A DNA stretch of 64,000 nucleotides from Paramylibacter ulvae (GTDB taxonomy: Bacteria; Pseudomonadota; Alphaproteobacteria; Rhodobacterales; Rhodobacteraceae). The stretch lies in assembly GCF_014652655.1 (NCBI RefSeq), contig NZ_BMZF01000005.1, positions 124,001 through 188,000 of the forward strand, read 5' to 3'. Of this stretch, positions 37,617-47,363 are shown one piece after another. The stretch's first letter is position 1, and the number at the start of each line of letters is the position of its first letter. Position numbers and translations under genes: made by a program. Under the pieces are notes generated by a model. That model saw only the letters and a program-made list of their open reading frames with translations, was not told the origin of the DNA and searched no databases.

Positions 37617-38380
37617 AAAACCCATCCCAGAAAATCCAACAGGCACAGCAATTGTTGCGCGAAGCACGTGGTGAACTTGGCACTGCGATCAAATCCGAGC
37701 GTAGCCGTAAACGTGGAGAGTTGAACCGTTTGGCGCATCTGGCCACATCGATGCTGGGTGAAAGCAATTTGTTTTTTTCTCAATCAGGGCAGGATCGTTT
37801 GGTGGATAGCCTGTTGGGGGGCAAAACGGGTGGCGTGTTTGTGGATATTGGCGGGTATGATGGGGTGACGGGATCGAACACCCTGTTTTTTGAAATGTTT
37901 CGCAAATGGTCTGGCATCGTGGTTGAGCCATCGCCAACGCAGTTACGATTGGCGAATGCTGCGCGGAATGTGCCGGTGTTGGGCTATGCCGTGGCGGGGC
38001 AATCAGGACAGGCCGAATTTTTAGAAGTGACCAGCGGTTACACCCAGATGAGCGGGTTTTTAGACAGCTATGATGCCAAACTGTTGGAAAAAGTGCGCGC
38101 CAACCCCAATCATCGCGAGGTTTTGCATACGCTGGATAAAAAAACACTGGGCGAAATTTTGGGCGATCAAGATATCACAAAGGTGGATTTTTTATCGCTG
38201 GATGTCGAAGGCGGGGAAATGGGGATTTTGGAAAGTTTCGATTTTGATGCGTTTGATGTGGATATCTGGACCATCGAAAATAATACGCAATCGAGTGATT
38301 TGCCCAATTTTATGCGATCAAAGGGTTATAATCTGGTGGAATTTGCGGGTGTAGATGACATTTTTCGCAAAATCAGATGA
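37613..38380 (+). CDS. FkbM-family methyltransferase
   Basis: This 255-residue protein has a short charged helical N terminus (~residues 1–45) followed by an FkbM methyltransferase domain. Visible motifs are FSQSGQDRLVDSLL, GVFVDIGGYDGVTGSNTLFFE, IVVEPSP and the FkbM hallmark VDFLSLDVEGGEMGIL. The substrate is probably a sugar or small metabolite, by family analogy. The ATG at 37613 overlaps the upstream methyltransferase stop (ATGA), so the pair is coupled. It is the second FkbM gene in the window. Confidence 0.88.
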   Translation: MKNPSQKIQQAQQLLREARGELGTAIKSERSRKRGELNRLAHLATSMLGESNLFFSQSGQDRLVDSLLGGKTGGVFVDIGGYDGVTGSNTLFFEMFRKWSGIVVEPSPTQLRLANAARNVPVLGYAVAGQSGQAEFLEVTSGYTQMSGFLDSYDAKLLEKVRANPNHREVLHTLDKKTLGEILGDQDITKVDFLSLDVEGGEMGILESFDFDAFDVDIWTIENNTQSSDLPNFMRSKGYNLVEFAGVDDIFRKIR

Positions 38381-38435
38381 TGCGTGACATTGGGCGGTTT
38401 TTTGTTAGTCTGCCCCAAATTTAGACGGGGCGGGT

Positions 38436-39086
38436 ATGACGGATCGCAAAGAAAACAAAGACGCGTATGAAATGATCATCAAAGCGATTGATCTGGGCGT
38501 TTATGGTCCAGGGGATCGTTTGGTGGAATCCGAATTGGCTGATCGTTTTGGTGTGTCACGCACGCCCGTGCGCGAAGCGTTGCAACGATTGGAAATTGAA
38601 TCGTTTTTGTCGCGTGATGGACGTTCATTGATCGTGGCATCACTGGATCATACGCAATTGGGCGAATTGTATTCCGTGCGTGCCGAGCTGGAAGGGTTGG
38701 CTGCATATTTGGCCGCGCAACACGCCGCACCCGAAGAAATTCGCGTACTGTATGATATGATCGAAAAGGATCACGAGATTGTTGATGATCCCAAAAAGTT
38801 GTCACGTGCGAACCGTCGGTTTCATAATCAGTTGCATCTGGCATCGCATAATCGGTTTTTAATCAAACAGTTACATCAAGTGCATCGGACGATGGCGTTG
38901 CTGGCAAGCACGACATTATCCGCCGATGGGCGCGGGCCGATGGCGCTGGATGAACATCGTGCGATTGTTGATGCGATCAGTGCAGGGGATGGCGCGGGTG
39001 CGCGTGCTGCGTTGAAAAAACATCTATCCTATGCGTTCGAGACACGTTTGAAATTGGACGCAGGTGAGGTCAAAAGCATCATTTGA
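38436..39086 (+). CDS. GntR-family regulator with FCD domain
   Basis: This 216-residue regulator has a GntR winged helix (YGPGDRLVESELADRFGVSRTPVREALQRLE split across the helix-turn-helix) and a C-terminal all-helical FCD ligand-binding domain with conserved polar residues in FHNQLHLASHNRF and LDEHRAIVDAI that could bind metal or an organic acid. It lies 55 bases after the FkbM gene on the same strand and is convergent with the glycosyltransferase gene (stops 2 bases apart). The target is unknown. Confidence 0.92.
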   Translation: MTDRKENKDAYEMIIKAIDLGVYGPGDRLVESELADRFGVSRTPVREALQRLEIESFLSRDGRSLIVASLDHTQLGELYSVRAELEGLAAYLAAQHAAPEEIRVLYDMIEKDHEIVDDPKKLSRANRRFHNQLHLASHNRFLIKQLHQVHRTMALLASTTLSADGRGPMALDEHRAIVDAISAGDGAGARAALKKHLSYAFETRLKLDAGEVKSII

Positions 39087-39087
39087 T

Positions 39088-40980
39088 TCACGCCGCGCGC
39101 TCAATCGGATTGCCCCCACAGGTAAGGCGATCAATTTCAACATCGCAATCTTGATCATTAATCCCATGCTGGGTTTTATCCCAATACATCGGGTTCGCGA
39201 TCAATTCATATAATGCCTTGTACGCCGCAAAACAGCCAATTGGCCAATAGAATACCATGGTGGGAATGGTGATTGTCAATCGGCGCAATGATGCTGCGCG
39301 CGTGGCAACAAAGCCAAGCATCATTAACACCAGTTCGGTAAATACAAACCCATAGATCAAGGATAACAAAACCCCATGTGATATTGCGTTATATATGGGA
39401 AGATCAAAGCCCAAACATAACAGCCACAGCGGAATAACAATTGGCGCGGACAGATATGCGGAAACGGTTCCCGCCAACATGGTATTAAAGGTCAGAAAAC
39501 CACCGAGTCCCAAATCGCGGATCAATTCACGCGGGCGGCGCATATGTGTAAGCCATGTAACCATGAAGCCCTTAAGCCAGCGAGAACGCTGTTTGATCCA
39601 CGGGATTGTGCGATAGTTTGCTTCTTCATAAGTGGTGGAATCCGTGACCTCGCAACGCCAGCCCAAGCGATAGAGCCGCATGCCAAGTTCGGCGTCCTCG
39701 GTCACGTTATGCGCATCCCATCGACCCAAGGTTTCAATGGCGCGACGTTTGAAAAACACCGATGTTCCACCCAAGGGAATGGGCAAGTTAAAGTGTTGAA
39801 GACCACGCAAAATAACGCGAAATAAAATGGCATATTCAATTGTAAAACAACGCGATAGCCAATTTGTTCGCGTGTTGTAATAATCAAGTGCGGCCTGTAC
39901 GCAGGCCAAATTTTCAGGCCCGTTTTGCAAATGTGCGGCCACGGTCAAGATTTGGTTTTCCTCTGGCGCGTCTTCGGCATCATAGACGCCAATGATATCG
40001 CCCTGACAAAAATCGAGCGCATAGTTCAGTGCGCGTGGTTTTGTTTGCAATGTATCATTTGGCACCACAACCACGCGCATCCAATTGGGCAGGATGTGAT
40101 CGTTCAGATGCGCGCGCGTCATTGTATCGTTTTCTTCGATCACCAAACAGATTTCCAACAATGAATGGGGGTATTTCAACCGTGTCATGCGTAAAATCAG
40201 GCGGTCAACGATGTTTTCTTCGCGCAACAGCGGGATCATGATGCTGACCTTGGGCAGATTGAGGGTGGGGCGGATGTTGCGCGGTTTCTGGCGAAAATAG
40301 CCGATCATACAGATACATTTCAGCGCTGTGTTGAAAAACAAAGTGATGATAATCCAAAGCACCAAACCCGTGCCAAGGTGATTGAAGTATCCAAGCAAAC
40401 AGCAAAACATAATCGCCAAGCCCAAAAGAACACGCCGATTATGGGGTCGCAATAATTCGCGACAGCTAAATTTTTCGGGACAAGTTGTGCGTGCCTTTTG
40501 CGTTAAAAAATCGCGATGGGTTTCGCACAGATGATTTAAAACCGCATCGGGTTCGGCGCTGACAAAGCGTAAATGAAAACGCATATTTTTGGACAGTGAT
40601 TGGATATTTTGCCGCAAACTTGGATCGCCCAAGGCCAAGGTGATGGTGTTGCCAGATCGTGAAATCGGTACGAATACATGTTTCAAGCAAAGCGTTGGAT
40701 CAAACATATCCCCCAAATCGGGATCAATATTTTCGATCGTCAGGTCAACAAACGGAAGATCATAAGTTTGGTATAAATTGTCAAGCATATCAGCGGCTTG
40801 TACGAATTTCCCCGCGCGCGCGACATCGCTGATATGTTGATTGGCACCGTGGTGTAATTTCAGCGCATCAAGCAGGGCAAGAGGTGATATACGATCCACA
40901 TTGCCCACAGACCCCGCACCAGATTGATGCAATCCTGTGGTCGTTTCCGTGATATTCGATTTTAGTCGCGCAACAGCCAT
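39088..40980 (-). CDS. Membrane glycosyltransferase family 2 with N-terminal MshEN-like domain
   Basis: This 630-residue protein has two parts. Residues ~30–160 resemble the N-terminal domain of GspE/MshE ATPases (DLPFVDLTIENIDPDL, then HVFVPISRSGNTITLALGDP), a fold that in MshE binds cyclic-di-GMP. After two membrane helices (~180–235) comes a processive-type GT2 domain: VSIMIPLLREE, the DxD-like YDAEDAP, the TEDAELGMRL acceptor motif, and QRSRWLKG (QxxRW). More membrane helices follow. Such enzymes export or build polysaccharide; cyclic-di-GMP control is an inference. It lies 66 bases downstream of carA. Confidence 0.85.
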   Translation of the reverse strand: MAVARLKSNITETTTGLHQSGAGSVGNVDRISPLALLDALKLHHGANQHISDVARAGKFVQAADMLDNLYQTYDLPFVDLTIENIDPDLGDMFDPTLCLKHVFVPISRSGNTITLALGDPSLRQNIQSLSKNMRFHLRFVSAEPDAVLNHLCETHRDFLTQKARTTCPEKFSCRELLRPHNRRVLLGLAIMFCCLLGYFNHLGTGLVLWIIITLFFNTALKCICMIGYFRQKPRNIRPTLNLPKVSIMIPLLREENIVDRLILRMTRLKYPHSLLEICLVIEENDTMTRAHLNDHILPNWMRVVVVPNDTLQTKPRALNYALDFCQGDIIGVYDAEDAPEENQILTVAAHLQNGPENLACVQAALDYYNTRTNWLSRCFTIEYAILFRVILRGLQHFNLPIPLGGTSVFFKRRAIETLGRWDAHNVTEDAELGMRLYRLGWRCEVTDSTTYEEANYRTIPWIKQRSRWLKGFMVTWLTHMRRPRELIRDLGLGGFLTFNTMLAGTVSAYLSAPIVIPLWLLCLGFDLPIYNAISHGVLLSLIYGFVFTELVLMMLGFVATRAASLRRLTITIPTMVFYWPIGCFAAYKALYELIANPMYWDKTQHGINDQDCDVEIDRLTCGGNPIERAA

Positions 40981-41046
40981 TGTCCCAGCCTTTACATGTC
41001 GTGCAAAGACCGTCGCGTGATAAAGTTAAATTAGTCTAAATTTTTA

Positions 41047-42210
41047 TTAATCGAGTGATGCGGCAAAGCGTTCGAATAAATAAAAGCTGTCTTGGGGGCC
41101 TGGGGATGCCTCTGGGTGGTGTTGAACGGAAAACACAGGGCGATCCGTCATGCGGATACCACAGTTTGAACCGTCAAACAGGGACACATGGGTTTCTTCG
41201 ACACCAGCGGGCAATGATTGGCTGTCCACTGCGAAACCGTGGTTCATCGACGTGATTTCAACCTTGCCCGTACCGTGTTCTTTCACTGGGTGGTTCGCGC
41301 CGTGATGGCCGTGGCCCATTTTCACGGTTTTTGCACCAAGGGCGAGTGCGAGCATTTGATGCCCCAAACAGATGCCAAATACGGGAATATCGCCTTTGTC
41401 CAAGATCCCTTTGATCATGGGGACAGCATATTCGCCAGTGGCGGCGGGATCACCCGGACCGTTTGATAAAAAGACACCATCTGGATTATGCGCGAGCACT
41501 TCTTCTGCTGTGGTGGTGGCGGGCATGACGGTTACGTCACAGCCAGCGGATGCCAAGCAGCGCAAGATATTGCGTTTGGCACCATAATCAATGGCGATAA
41601 CCTTTTTGCCTTTGCCCGTGCGTTTGGGGAAACCATCGGGCCATGCCCAACGCATTTCATCCCATTGATAGCTTTGGGCACAGGTGACCTCTTTGGCCAA
41701 GTCCAAACCTTCAAGACCGCTAAAATCGCGTGCTTGTTTTAATAAATCTTCGATGTCGAACACGCCATCGGGATTATGGGCAATTGCAACATGTGGCGCA
41801 CCTTGGTGGGTGATTGCGCGGGTGAGGCGGCGTGTATCAACACCGCCAACGCCAATACGGCCGCGCCGTTCCAGCCATGTTGCAAGATGTTCTTGGCTAC
41901 GCCAGTTGGATGGATCGGTCGGATCCCATTTCACCACCATGGCGCGTGCGAATGGATCGGCTGTTTCGTCGTCTTCGTCCGTGACGCCCGTGTTGCCGAT
42001 ATGTGGGAATGTGAATGTGATCGCTTGCCCCGCGTAAGAGGGATCAGTCATGATTTCCTGATAACCCGTCATTGCGGTGTTAAAGCAAAGTTCGGCCACC
42101 ACTGTGCCAGTTGCGCCAAAGCCGTGACCATAGAATATGGTGCCATCGGCAAGAACAATACAAGCGGTAGGTTTTGCGAGGGATTGAAGGGAGGATGCAG
42201 TTGCGGGCAT
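41047..42210 (-). CDS. carA: Carbamoyl-phosphate synthase small subunit
   Basis: CarA is the glutamine amidotransferase subunit that supplies ammonia for carbamoyl phosphate in arginine and pyrimidine synthesis. The 387-residue sequence starts with the CarA-specific domain (CIVLADGTIFYGHGFG, ELCFNTAMTGYQEIMTDPSY) and ends with a class I glutaminase: LSNGPGDP, the nucleophile Cys in PVFGICLGHQML, and the His/Glu pair in VQHHPEASPGP. The ATG at 42210 has AAAGGA 7 bases upstream; a start at 42228 is less likely. carB is not nearby. It diverges from the YqeY gene. Confidence 0.96.
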   Translation of the reverse strand: MPATASSLQSLAKPTACIVLADGTIFYGHGFGATGTVVAELCFNTAMTGYQEIMTDPSYAGQAITFTFPHIGNTGVTDEDDETADPFARAMVVKWDPTDPSNWRSQEHLATWLERRGRIGVGGVDTRRLTRAITHQGAPHVAIAHNPDGVFDIEDLLKQARDFSGLEGLDLAKEVTCAQSYQWDEMRWAWPDGFPKRTGKGKKVIAIDYGAKRNILRCLASAGCDVTVMPATTTAEEVLAHNPDGVFLSNGPGDPAATGEYAVPMIKGILDKGDIPVFGICLGHQMLALALGAKTVKMGHGHHGANHPVKEHGTGKVEITSMNHGFAVDSQSLPAGVEETHVSLFDGSNCGIRMTDRPVFSVQHHPEASPGPQDSFYLFERFAASLD

Positions 42211-42392
42211 GGGTGAATCCTTTGGCAAATTTGCGCGAAACTACGCTGTAGGGATCGTTCGGTCAAGGTGAGAAAAATGGGTTTTCACAAAGAATTCAAA
42301 CAGATGAATTTGCCACTATCTGTTGTGACTTTGTCGGGGGTTCTATATGGTGGTGCGTTCGAATAAATGGAAATGAACCGGAGAGATTCCAT
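42211..42392. promoter_or_regulatory. Divergent control region carA / yqeY
   Basis: This 182-base gap between divergent carA and the YqeY-family gene must hold both promoters. Apart from the ribosome binding sites (AAAGGA for carA, GGAGAG for the YqeY gene) I cannot fix promoter boxes or an attenuator. Confidence 0.4.
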
Positions 42393-42845
42393 ATGCGCGA
42401 TACCATTAACAACGCTGTGAAAACTGCGATGAAGGCAAAAGAATCCGAACGCTTATCAACCTTGCGTTTGATCAATGCCGCCATCAAAGATCGCGATATT
42501 GCATTGCGTGGCGAAGGCAATTTGGACGGTGTGACAGACCAAGATATTCTGGGTATTCTTGGCAAGATGATTAAACAGCGCAAAGACAGCGCAACGGCGT
42601 TTCACGATGCCGGCCGCACCGAGTTGGAAGCACAAGAATTAAGCGAAATCAAGGTGATAGAAGAATTTTTGCCCAAACAGTTGTCAGAGGATGAAACCCG
42701 CGATGCGGTGAAATCCGTGATTGATGATCTGGGTGCAGACAGCATTCGCGATATGGGCAAAGTCATGGGCGTATTAAAAGAAAACTATGCCGGTCAAATG
42801 GACTTTGGCAAGGCCGGGGGCGTGGTCAAGGCATTGCTGGCCTAA
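42393..42845 (+). CDS. GatB/YqeY domain-containing protein
   Basis: This 150-residue protein is a stand-alone YqeY/GatB-tail domain. Typical features are the helical start (NNAVKTAMKAKESERLSTLRLINAAIK), the IKVIEEFLPKQLSEDE motif, and the C-terminal helical piece (MGKVMGVLKENYAGQMDFGKAGGVVK). The domain binds tRNA in GatB; free copies may act in aminoacyl-tRNA metabolism, but the role is unproven. It has its own intrinsic terminator. Divergent from carA, as in many proteobacteria. Confidence 0.94.
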   Translation: MRDTINNAVKTAMKAKESERLSTLRLINAAIKDRDIALRGEGNLDGVTDQDILGILGKMIKQRKDSATAFHDAGRTELEAQELSEIKVIEEFLPKQLSEDETRDAVKSVIDDLGADSIRDMGKVMGVLKENYAGQMDFGKAGGVVKALLA

Positions 42846-42868
42846 CCCCAATTCGTAATTTATGAATG

Positions 42869-42895
42869 CCGCCCCAGTTTCGGGGCGGTTTTTTT
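42869..42895 (+). terminator. Intrinsic terminator after the YqeY gene
   Basis: CCGCCCC (42869–42875) pairs with GGGGCGG (42882–42888) around AGTTTC, followed by seven T residues. It ends the YqeY transcript and touches the end of the convergent MDR gene, whose stop is at 42894–42896. Confidence 0.95.
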
Positions 42896-43958
42896 ATGTG
42901 ATGTGCAGGCCAATTTTACCGATATGTTTCTTTGACAGAAATGATTCTTGGGCGCTGGCGATATCTTTGAGCGCATAGGTCGCTGCCAAGGTGGGGCGGA
43001 TTTCGCCCCGCTCGATATAGCCCACCAGATCAGTGAAGACACTGTGGGGTTGGCGTGTGCTGCCGATCAATGTCAGATCCATCAAATAAAGCGTTCGCAA
43101 ATCCAATTCCACAATCGGCCCTGCAATGGCACCTGATGTAACGTATCGACCAGAAACGCTCAGCGCATCCAACAGATTGGGCCAAGTTATTCCACCCACC
43201 AAATCAAACACCACATCAAATGCGTGTTGGGGTGGGGTCGCATCACGATCCAGCGTTTCATCGGCGCCAAGCGCGCGTAACGCATCGGATTTACCCGCAG
43301 ATGTAACCGCCGTCACATGCGCCCCGCGCCGTTTGGACAATTGAATCGCCGCCGAACCCACGCCACCGGATGCCCCCGTGATCAACACACGCTCTGCACC
43401 CAGATTAGCGCGTTGTATCATGCCCTCTGCGGTGGAAAAGGCACAGGGAAATGATGCCAGTTCTGCATCACTAAGAGGTGAATTGATCGCAACTGCGTTT
43501 TCGGAATCAATTGACGTATATTGCGCAAATGCGCCGTTGCGTTCCGACCCAAAGGTTTGCATCGCATGGGGATCATCCGCACCCATCGGGTGATACATGG
43601 GGCGCACCAAAACGCGTTGTCCAATACACGCAGAATCCACGCCATCACCAACGGCGACGATTTCACCGCAACAATCCGCCCCTTGGATCAATGGAAAATT
43701 CAACGTACCAGACCAACCGCCACCTTGGACATCATCGTAACCTTGGGTGGCACCAGATTCAGTATCGCCGCGCACAGATTTGGAATACCAACCAGTGCGC
43801 GTATTCACATCCGTGTTGTTCACGGCCGATGCGCCAACCTTGATCAACACCTCGCTTGCGTTTAGGGCGGGCAGGGGCAGATCATCGCGCCATTCCAATT
43901 TGTCCAAACCACCGTGGCCCGAGAGGACAACGCCGTTCATTGTTTTGGGGATGTTCAT
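42894..43958 (-). CDS. MDR-family NAD(P)H-dependent oxidoreductase (zinc-binding dehydrogenase-like)
   Basis: This 354-residue protein is a medium-chain dehydrogenase/reductase. The N-terminal GroES-like domain has KVGASAVNNTDVNTRTGWY and a GADCCGEIVAVGDGV segment; the cofactor domain has VLITGASGGVGSAAIQLSKRRGA. It lacks the catalytic zinc Cys at the usual first ligand position (NNTDVN), so it is closer to quinone oxidoreductases than to zinc alcohol dehydrogenases. The ATG at 43958 has AGGAAA upstream; the open frame to 44210 is the shadow of the next gene. Confidence 0.86.
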   Translation of the reverse strand: MNIPKTMNGVVLSGHGGLDKLEWRDDLPLPALNASEVLIKVGASAVNNTDVNTRTGWYSKSVRGDTESGATQGYDDVQGGGWSGTLNFPLIQGADCCGEIVAVGDGVDSACIGQRVLVRPMYHPMGADDPHAMQTFGSERNGAFAQYTSIDSENAVAINSPLSDAELASFPCAFSTAEGMIQRANLGAERVLITGASGGVGSAAIQLSKRRGAHVTAVTSAGKSDALRALGADETLDRDATPPQHAFDVVFDLVGGITWPNLLDALSVSGRYVTSGAIAGPIVELDLRTLYLMDLTLIGSTRQPHSVFTDLVGYIERGEIRPTLAATYALKDIASAQESFLSKKHIGKIGLHIT

Positions 43959-43978
43959 TTGATTTCCTGAGCTTTTGG

Positions 43979-44194
43979 TTAGGAATTTAGGTAGCCACCC
44001 AAAATTGCGATGAATGCGCCCACATGGACAACCATAATTGCGCGGTCTTTCCACATGAAACCGACCAAAAACCACAAGATGATACCGATGATAAAGGCAA
44101 ATACATTCCAAGGAACGATATTTAAACCGGTGAGGGCATAGCCGACCAATTGCACGACCGTGGCAATCCATTTCACAATATCTACACGTTTCAT
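43979..44194 (-). CDS. Small membrane protein, DUF6552-like
   Basis: This 71-residue protein has two to three hydrophobic segments (VKWIATVVQLVGYALTGLN, PWNVFAFIIGIILWFLVG, AIMVVHVGAFIAILGG) and a conserved-looking WKDRAIM loop. It resembles a small family found in Rhodobacterales that I recall as DUF6552; the function is unknown. The ATG at 44194 is chosen for its AGGAG site at the right spacing; the frame also opens at 44257. It lies 20 bases upstream of the MDR gene on the same strand. Confidence 0.7.
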   Translation of the reverse strand: MKRVDIVKWIATVVQLVGYALTGLNIVPWNVFAFIIGIILWFLVGFMWKDRAIMVVHVGAFIAILGGYLNS

Positions 44195-44282
44195 CGACTC
44201 GCTCCTGCATGTTTTTTTGACGTTATGCTTTGGGGCGATGTGCGCAAGTAAAAACACGATAGCCGTGCGGTGGAATTGTGAT

Positions 44283-44888
44283 CTAGGCGATTTGTTCTAA
44301 ACGTGATTTTTCACATAATGGTGCGGCTTTGATGTATTCATCCAACGCAGATTTCATTTGAACAAAGTTGTGGCCATAAAAATAAAGCGCGGTTTCCCGT
44401 TCGCCTTGCCAAAATCCGCGAAACCCACCGCTTTGCCCCAGCAAGGTATCACATTGGGCAATCACTTCATTTACATCCGAATTGGTGTAAACCTCGTCAG
44501 GTAAGTCGGTGCCGTTGAGATAAATCGCCAGACCTTCGTGTTTGCCAAAAGGAATGTCAGGCCGATCGTCGGTGTATTTCAAAAGCGAACCTTTGGGCGC
44601 GCCAAAATTTTCCAATGTGTGAATAACGGCGGTGATAACCTCATTGGTGGGGTTATGCAGGCGCAGCTCAATATCACAGTAATCGATGCCGGTGTCATCG
44701 AATGATGTGCCACCACCCGTCACAGTGCCCAACTTTTGTTCTTGCAACCAATCATCAAGCGGATATTCAAAATATTCGCCTCGATCCAGCGGTTGAAGTT
44801 TTGCGTTCAATTGAACAACGATCAATGTCGCTTTGTCACTTGATGGTGCTGGTGTCTTTTTGCGTTTTAGAAAATCAAATAGCCCCAT
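44283..44888 (-). CDS. Hypothetical protein, 201 residues
   Basis: I do not recognise the family with certainty. The protein is soluble and acidic, starts MGLFDFLKRKKTPAPSS (a short basic head and linker), and has an alpha/beta domain containing LDRGEYFEYPLDDWLQEQ, GTVTGGGTSFDDTGIDYCDIEL and APKGSLLKY. The GTVTGGGT segment and the regular alternation suggest a small compact fold. The ATG at 44888 lies after a weak GGAGCA site. Neighbours are the small membrane protein and a DUF2244 protein on the same strand. No function is proposed. Confidence 0.65.
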   Translation of the reverse strand: MGLFDFLKRKKTPAPSSDKATLIVVQLNAKLQPLDRGEYFEYPLDDWLQEQKLGTVTGGGTSFDDTGIDYCDIELRLHNPTNEVITAVIHTLENFGAPKGSLLKYTDDRPDIPFGKHEGLAIYLNGTDLPDEVYTNSDVNEVIAQCDTLLGQSGGFRGFWQGERETALYFYGHNFVQMKSALDEYIKAAPLCEKSRLEQIA

Positions 44889-44965
44889 TGGTGCTCCGCT
44901 TGGTTGGTGTTTGGGTATTAATTAACGTTATCACCTGAACGCGCCATGTAAAGGATCGCTCGAAT

Positions 44966-45496
44966 TTAGCGTAAATGTTTGAGTGCCGTATCAATGTCGT
45001 TGCGCAATTGAACACGTTCCTCTGGTGATAAAAACGCGCCGAGCTCGATCGTGCGTTTGCCATCCGTTGCGGTCAGATAGCTTTGCGCCACTGGCGTGTC
45101 TTGTAATTTCAGGCGTACCCAATAGGGGTTGGTAATCCAATATTGGTTTTGTGCGCGTGGATTGTGGCGTTCAACGGTGAATGTGTCAGGCCAGATACGG
45201 ATATGTTCGGACAGCGTGCTGTCGGTATAGGATCGTTCCAGAAAATACCAAAGCGTTGCGATGGTGATCAGCATGGCCGCCAATATCATCCACATCGCGA
45301 TATGGCCGATGAATGCCCCAAGCGGGAGCAGGAACATCACACAGATAACCCCGATCAACCAAACAAACCCAACACGGGGCAGGGAGCGATGCGCACGCAC
45401 CGTGTGATCAAATAGGGGTGCATCTGGGCGATTGGTGGCCGCAAAAAAGGCCACTGAAACGTCAGCGGCCTTTGATATTTTATTTAATTCAACCAT
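44966..45496 (-). CDS. DUF2244 domain-containing membrane protein
   Basis: This 176-residue protein has an N-terminal tail, two membrane helices (~residues 42–85) and a C-terminal soluble domain with ERSYTDSTLSEHIRIWPDTFTVER and WVRLKLQDT. The layout fits the DUF2244 family, found next to ctaD in many Rhodobacterales. The function is unknown, though the linkage with cytochrome oxidase suggests a role in its assembly. It lies 5 bases after the ctaD stop on the same strand, so it is cotranscribed. Confidence 0.88.
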   Translation of the reverse strand: MVELNKISKAADVSVAFFAATNRPDAPLFDHTVRAHRSLPRVGFVWLIGVICVMFLLPLGAFIGHIAMWMILAAMLITIATLWYFLERSYTDSTLSEHIRIWPDTFTVERHNPRAQNQYWITNPYWVRLKLQDTPVAQSYLTATDGKRTIELGAFLSPEERVQLRNDIDTALKHLR

Positions 45497-45501
45497 GCGA
45501 G

Positions 45502-47163
45502 TTAGTGGGTGTGCTTATTCCACATATCGGGCGTTGGCAGAATTTCAAATGTGTGCTCTGGCGGCGGGTTTGGAAGTGTCCATTCCAATGTATCCGCATG
45601 TTCGCCCCAGTATGCTTTCTCTTCGACCTTTTTACCCCAACGCAATGTGTAGAACACGACGCCGATGAAAAAGACGAAAGAAGCAAACGACAGGAACGCA
45701 CCCAATGAAGAGATATAGTTCCAGTAAGCGAATTCCACAGGATAGTCGATGTAACGACGTGGCATACCTTGGCGACCCAAGAAGTGTTGTGGGAAGAAGG
45801 TAATGTTGGCGCCGATGAACATCATCCAGAAGTGCAACTTACCAGCCCATTCTGGATACTGGCGACCAGACATTTTGCCGATCCAGTAGTAGATACCAGC
45901 AAAGATACAGAAAACCGCACCCAGTGACATCACATAGTGGAAGTGTGCAACAACGTAATATGTGTCGTGATATGCACGATCAACCGCAGCCTGTGACAGA
46001 ACGATACCTGTTACACCGCCAACGGTGAAGAGGAACAAGAAACCAAATGCCCAAAGCATCGGTGTTTTCAGGCTGATTGAACCGCCCCACATCGTTGCAA
46101 TCCAAGAAAAGATTTTAACACCAGTTGGGACAGCAATCACCATGGTTGCGATCATGAAATAGCGTTGCTGTGTTAGCGACATACCAACCGTGTACATGTG
46201 GTGTGCCCACACAACAAAGCCAAGCGCACCAATGGCAACCATCGCATAAACCATCGGCAGATAGCCAAAGATTGGTTTTTTCGAGAAGGTTGAAATCACG
46301 TGTGAAATGATACCAAAACCAGGAACGATGATCATGTAAACTTCTGGGTGACCAAAGAACCACAACAAGTGTTGGTACAAAATTGGGTCACCGCCACCAG
46401 ATGGTTCAAAGAATGTCGTGCCAAAGTTACGATCCGTCAGCAACATTGTGATCGCGCCTGCCAATACTGGCAAAGACAACAAAATCAAAATCGCGGTGAC
46501 AAAGATCGACCATGCAAACAACGGTGTCTTGTGCAATGTCATGCCAGGGGCACGCATGTTCAAGAATGTTGTGATCATATTGATCGCACCCAAGATGGAT
46601 GAAGCACCCGATACGTGAACCGCAAAGATTGCGAAATCCATCGACATGCCTGCTTCGCGTGTGGATAGGGGCGCATAAAGAACCCAACCAACACCAGAAC
46701 CAAGCTGGTTATTACCACCTGGCATAATCAACGAGAACACGGCCAATGTAGAACCCGTGACATACATCCAATATGACAGGTTGTTCATCCGTGGGAACGC
46801 CATGTCAGGCGCACCAATCATCAATGGCATGAAATAGTTACCAAAACCGCCGAACAAGGCTGGAATAACCACAAAGAACATCATCAAGATGCCGTGGCCT
46901 GTGATCATCACATTCCAAAGGTGGCCGTTTGGTGTACAATTTTCAACGGCTGCTGCCGCAAGGCTCGCGCCCTCCAAACACATATGCTGAACACCCGGCT
47001 CCATAAGCTCGATGCGCATAAAAACTGTGAAACACACCGAAATAAAGCCCAACAGGCCAGCGGTGAAAAGGTAAAGGATACCGATATCTTTGTGGTTGGT
47101 TGACATGAACCAACGGGTAAAGAAGCCTGGACGGGCGTGATCATGGGTGGCTGCGTCTGCCAT
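45502..47163 (-). CDS. ctaD: Cytochrome c oxidase subunit I (aa3-type)
   Basis: CtaD is the catalytic subunit holding heme a, heme a3 and CuB. The 553-residue sequence has twelve membrane segments, with [15 protein letters not shown] at the start, the heme a ligand region [12 protein letters not shown], the H–Y cross-link helix [17 protein letters not shown], the HHMYTVGM pair for CuB, the K-channel region, and [12 protein letters not shown] for heme a3 and a. It is followed by a DUF2244 gene. Other oxidase subunits are not in this stretch, which is common in alphaproteobacteria. Confidence 0.97.
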   Translation of the reverse strand: MADAATHDHARPGFFTRWFMSTNHKDIGILYLFTAGLLGFISVCFTVFMRIELMEPGVQHMCLEGASLAAAAVENCTPNGHLWNVMITGHGILMMFFVVIPALFGGFGNYFMPLMIGAPDMAFPRMNNLSYWMYVTGSTLAVFSLIMPGGNNQLGSGVGWVLYAPLSTREAGMSMDFAIFAVHVSGASSILGAINMITTFLNMRAPGMTLHKTPLFAWSIFVTAILILLSLPVLAGAITMLLTDRNFGTTFFEPSGGGDPILYQHLLWFFGHPEVYMIIVPGFGIISHVISTFSKKPIFGYLPMVYAMVAIGALGFVVWAHHMYTVGMSLTQQRYFMIATMVIAVPTGVKIFSWIATMWGGSISLKTPMLWAFGFLFLFTVGGVTGIVLSQAAVDRAYHDTYYVVAHFHYVMSLGAVFCIFAGIYYWIGKMSGRQYPEWAGKLHFWMMFIGANITFFPQHFLGRQGMPRRYIDYPVEFAYWNYISSLGAFLSFASFVFFIGVVFYTLRWGKKVEEKAYWGEHADTLEWTLPNPPPEHTFEILPTPDMWNKHTH

Positions 47164-47363
47164 GTGGTCTCTCCTGACACGTCATTATTGTGATGCGAAT
47201 CCCGCAAGAAACGCATTTTTCCACCGCCCTGATACACAAGCCAGAGCGCGGCGACAACTGTTTGAAGTGCCGCAGTTATTCAAAAAGACCGCGTGTCGCA
47301 GGTAAATCACCGTTTATTTTTGCGCGCGTCCGCGCTAACCATAGGAAAAACGGGAAATGAGCG

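Noticed and set aside
42894-44210. 438-codon version of the MDR oxidoreductase
   Set aside because: The first 84 codons are the shadow of the small membrane protein gene; the family start is at 43958 with AGGAAA upstream.
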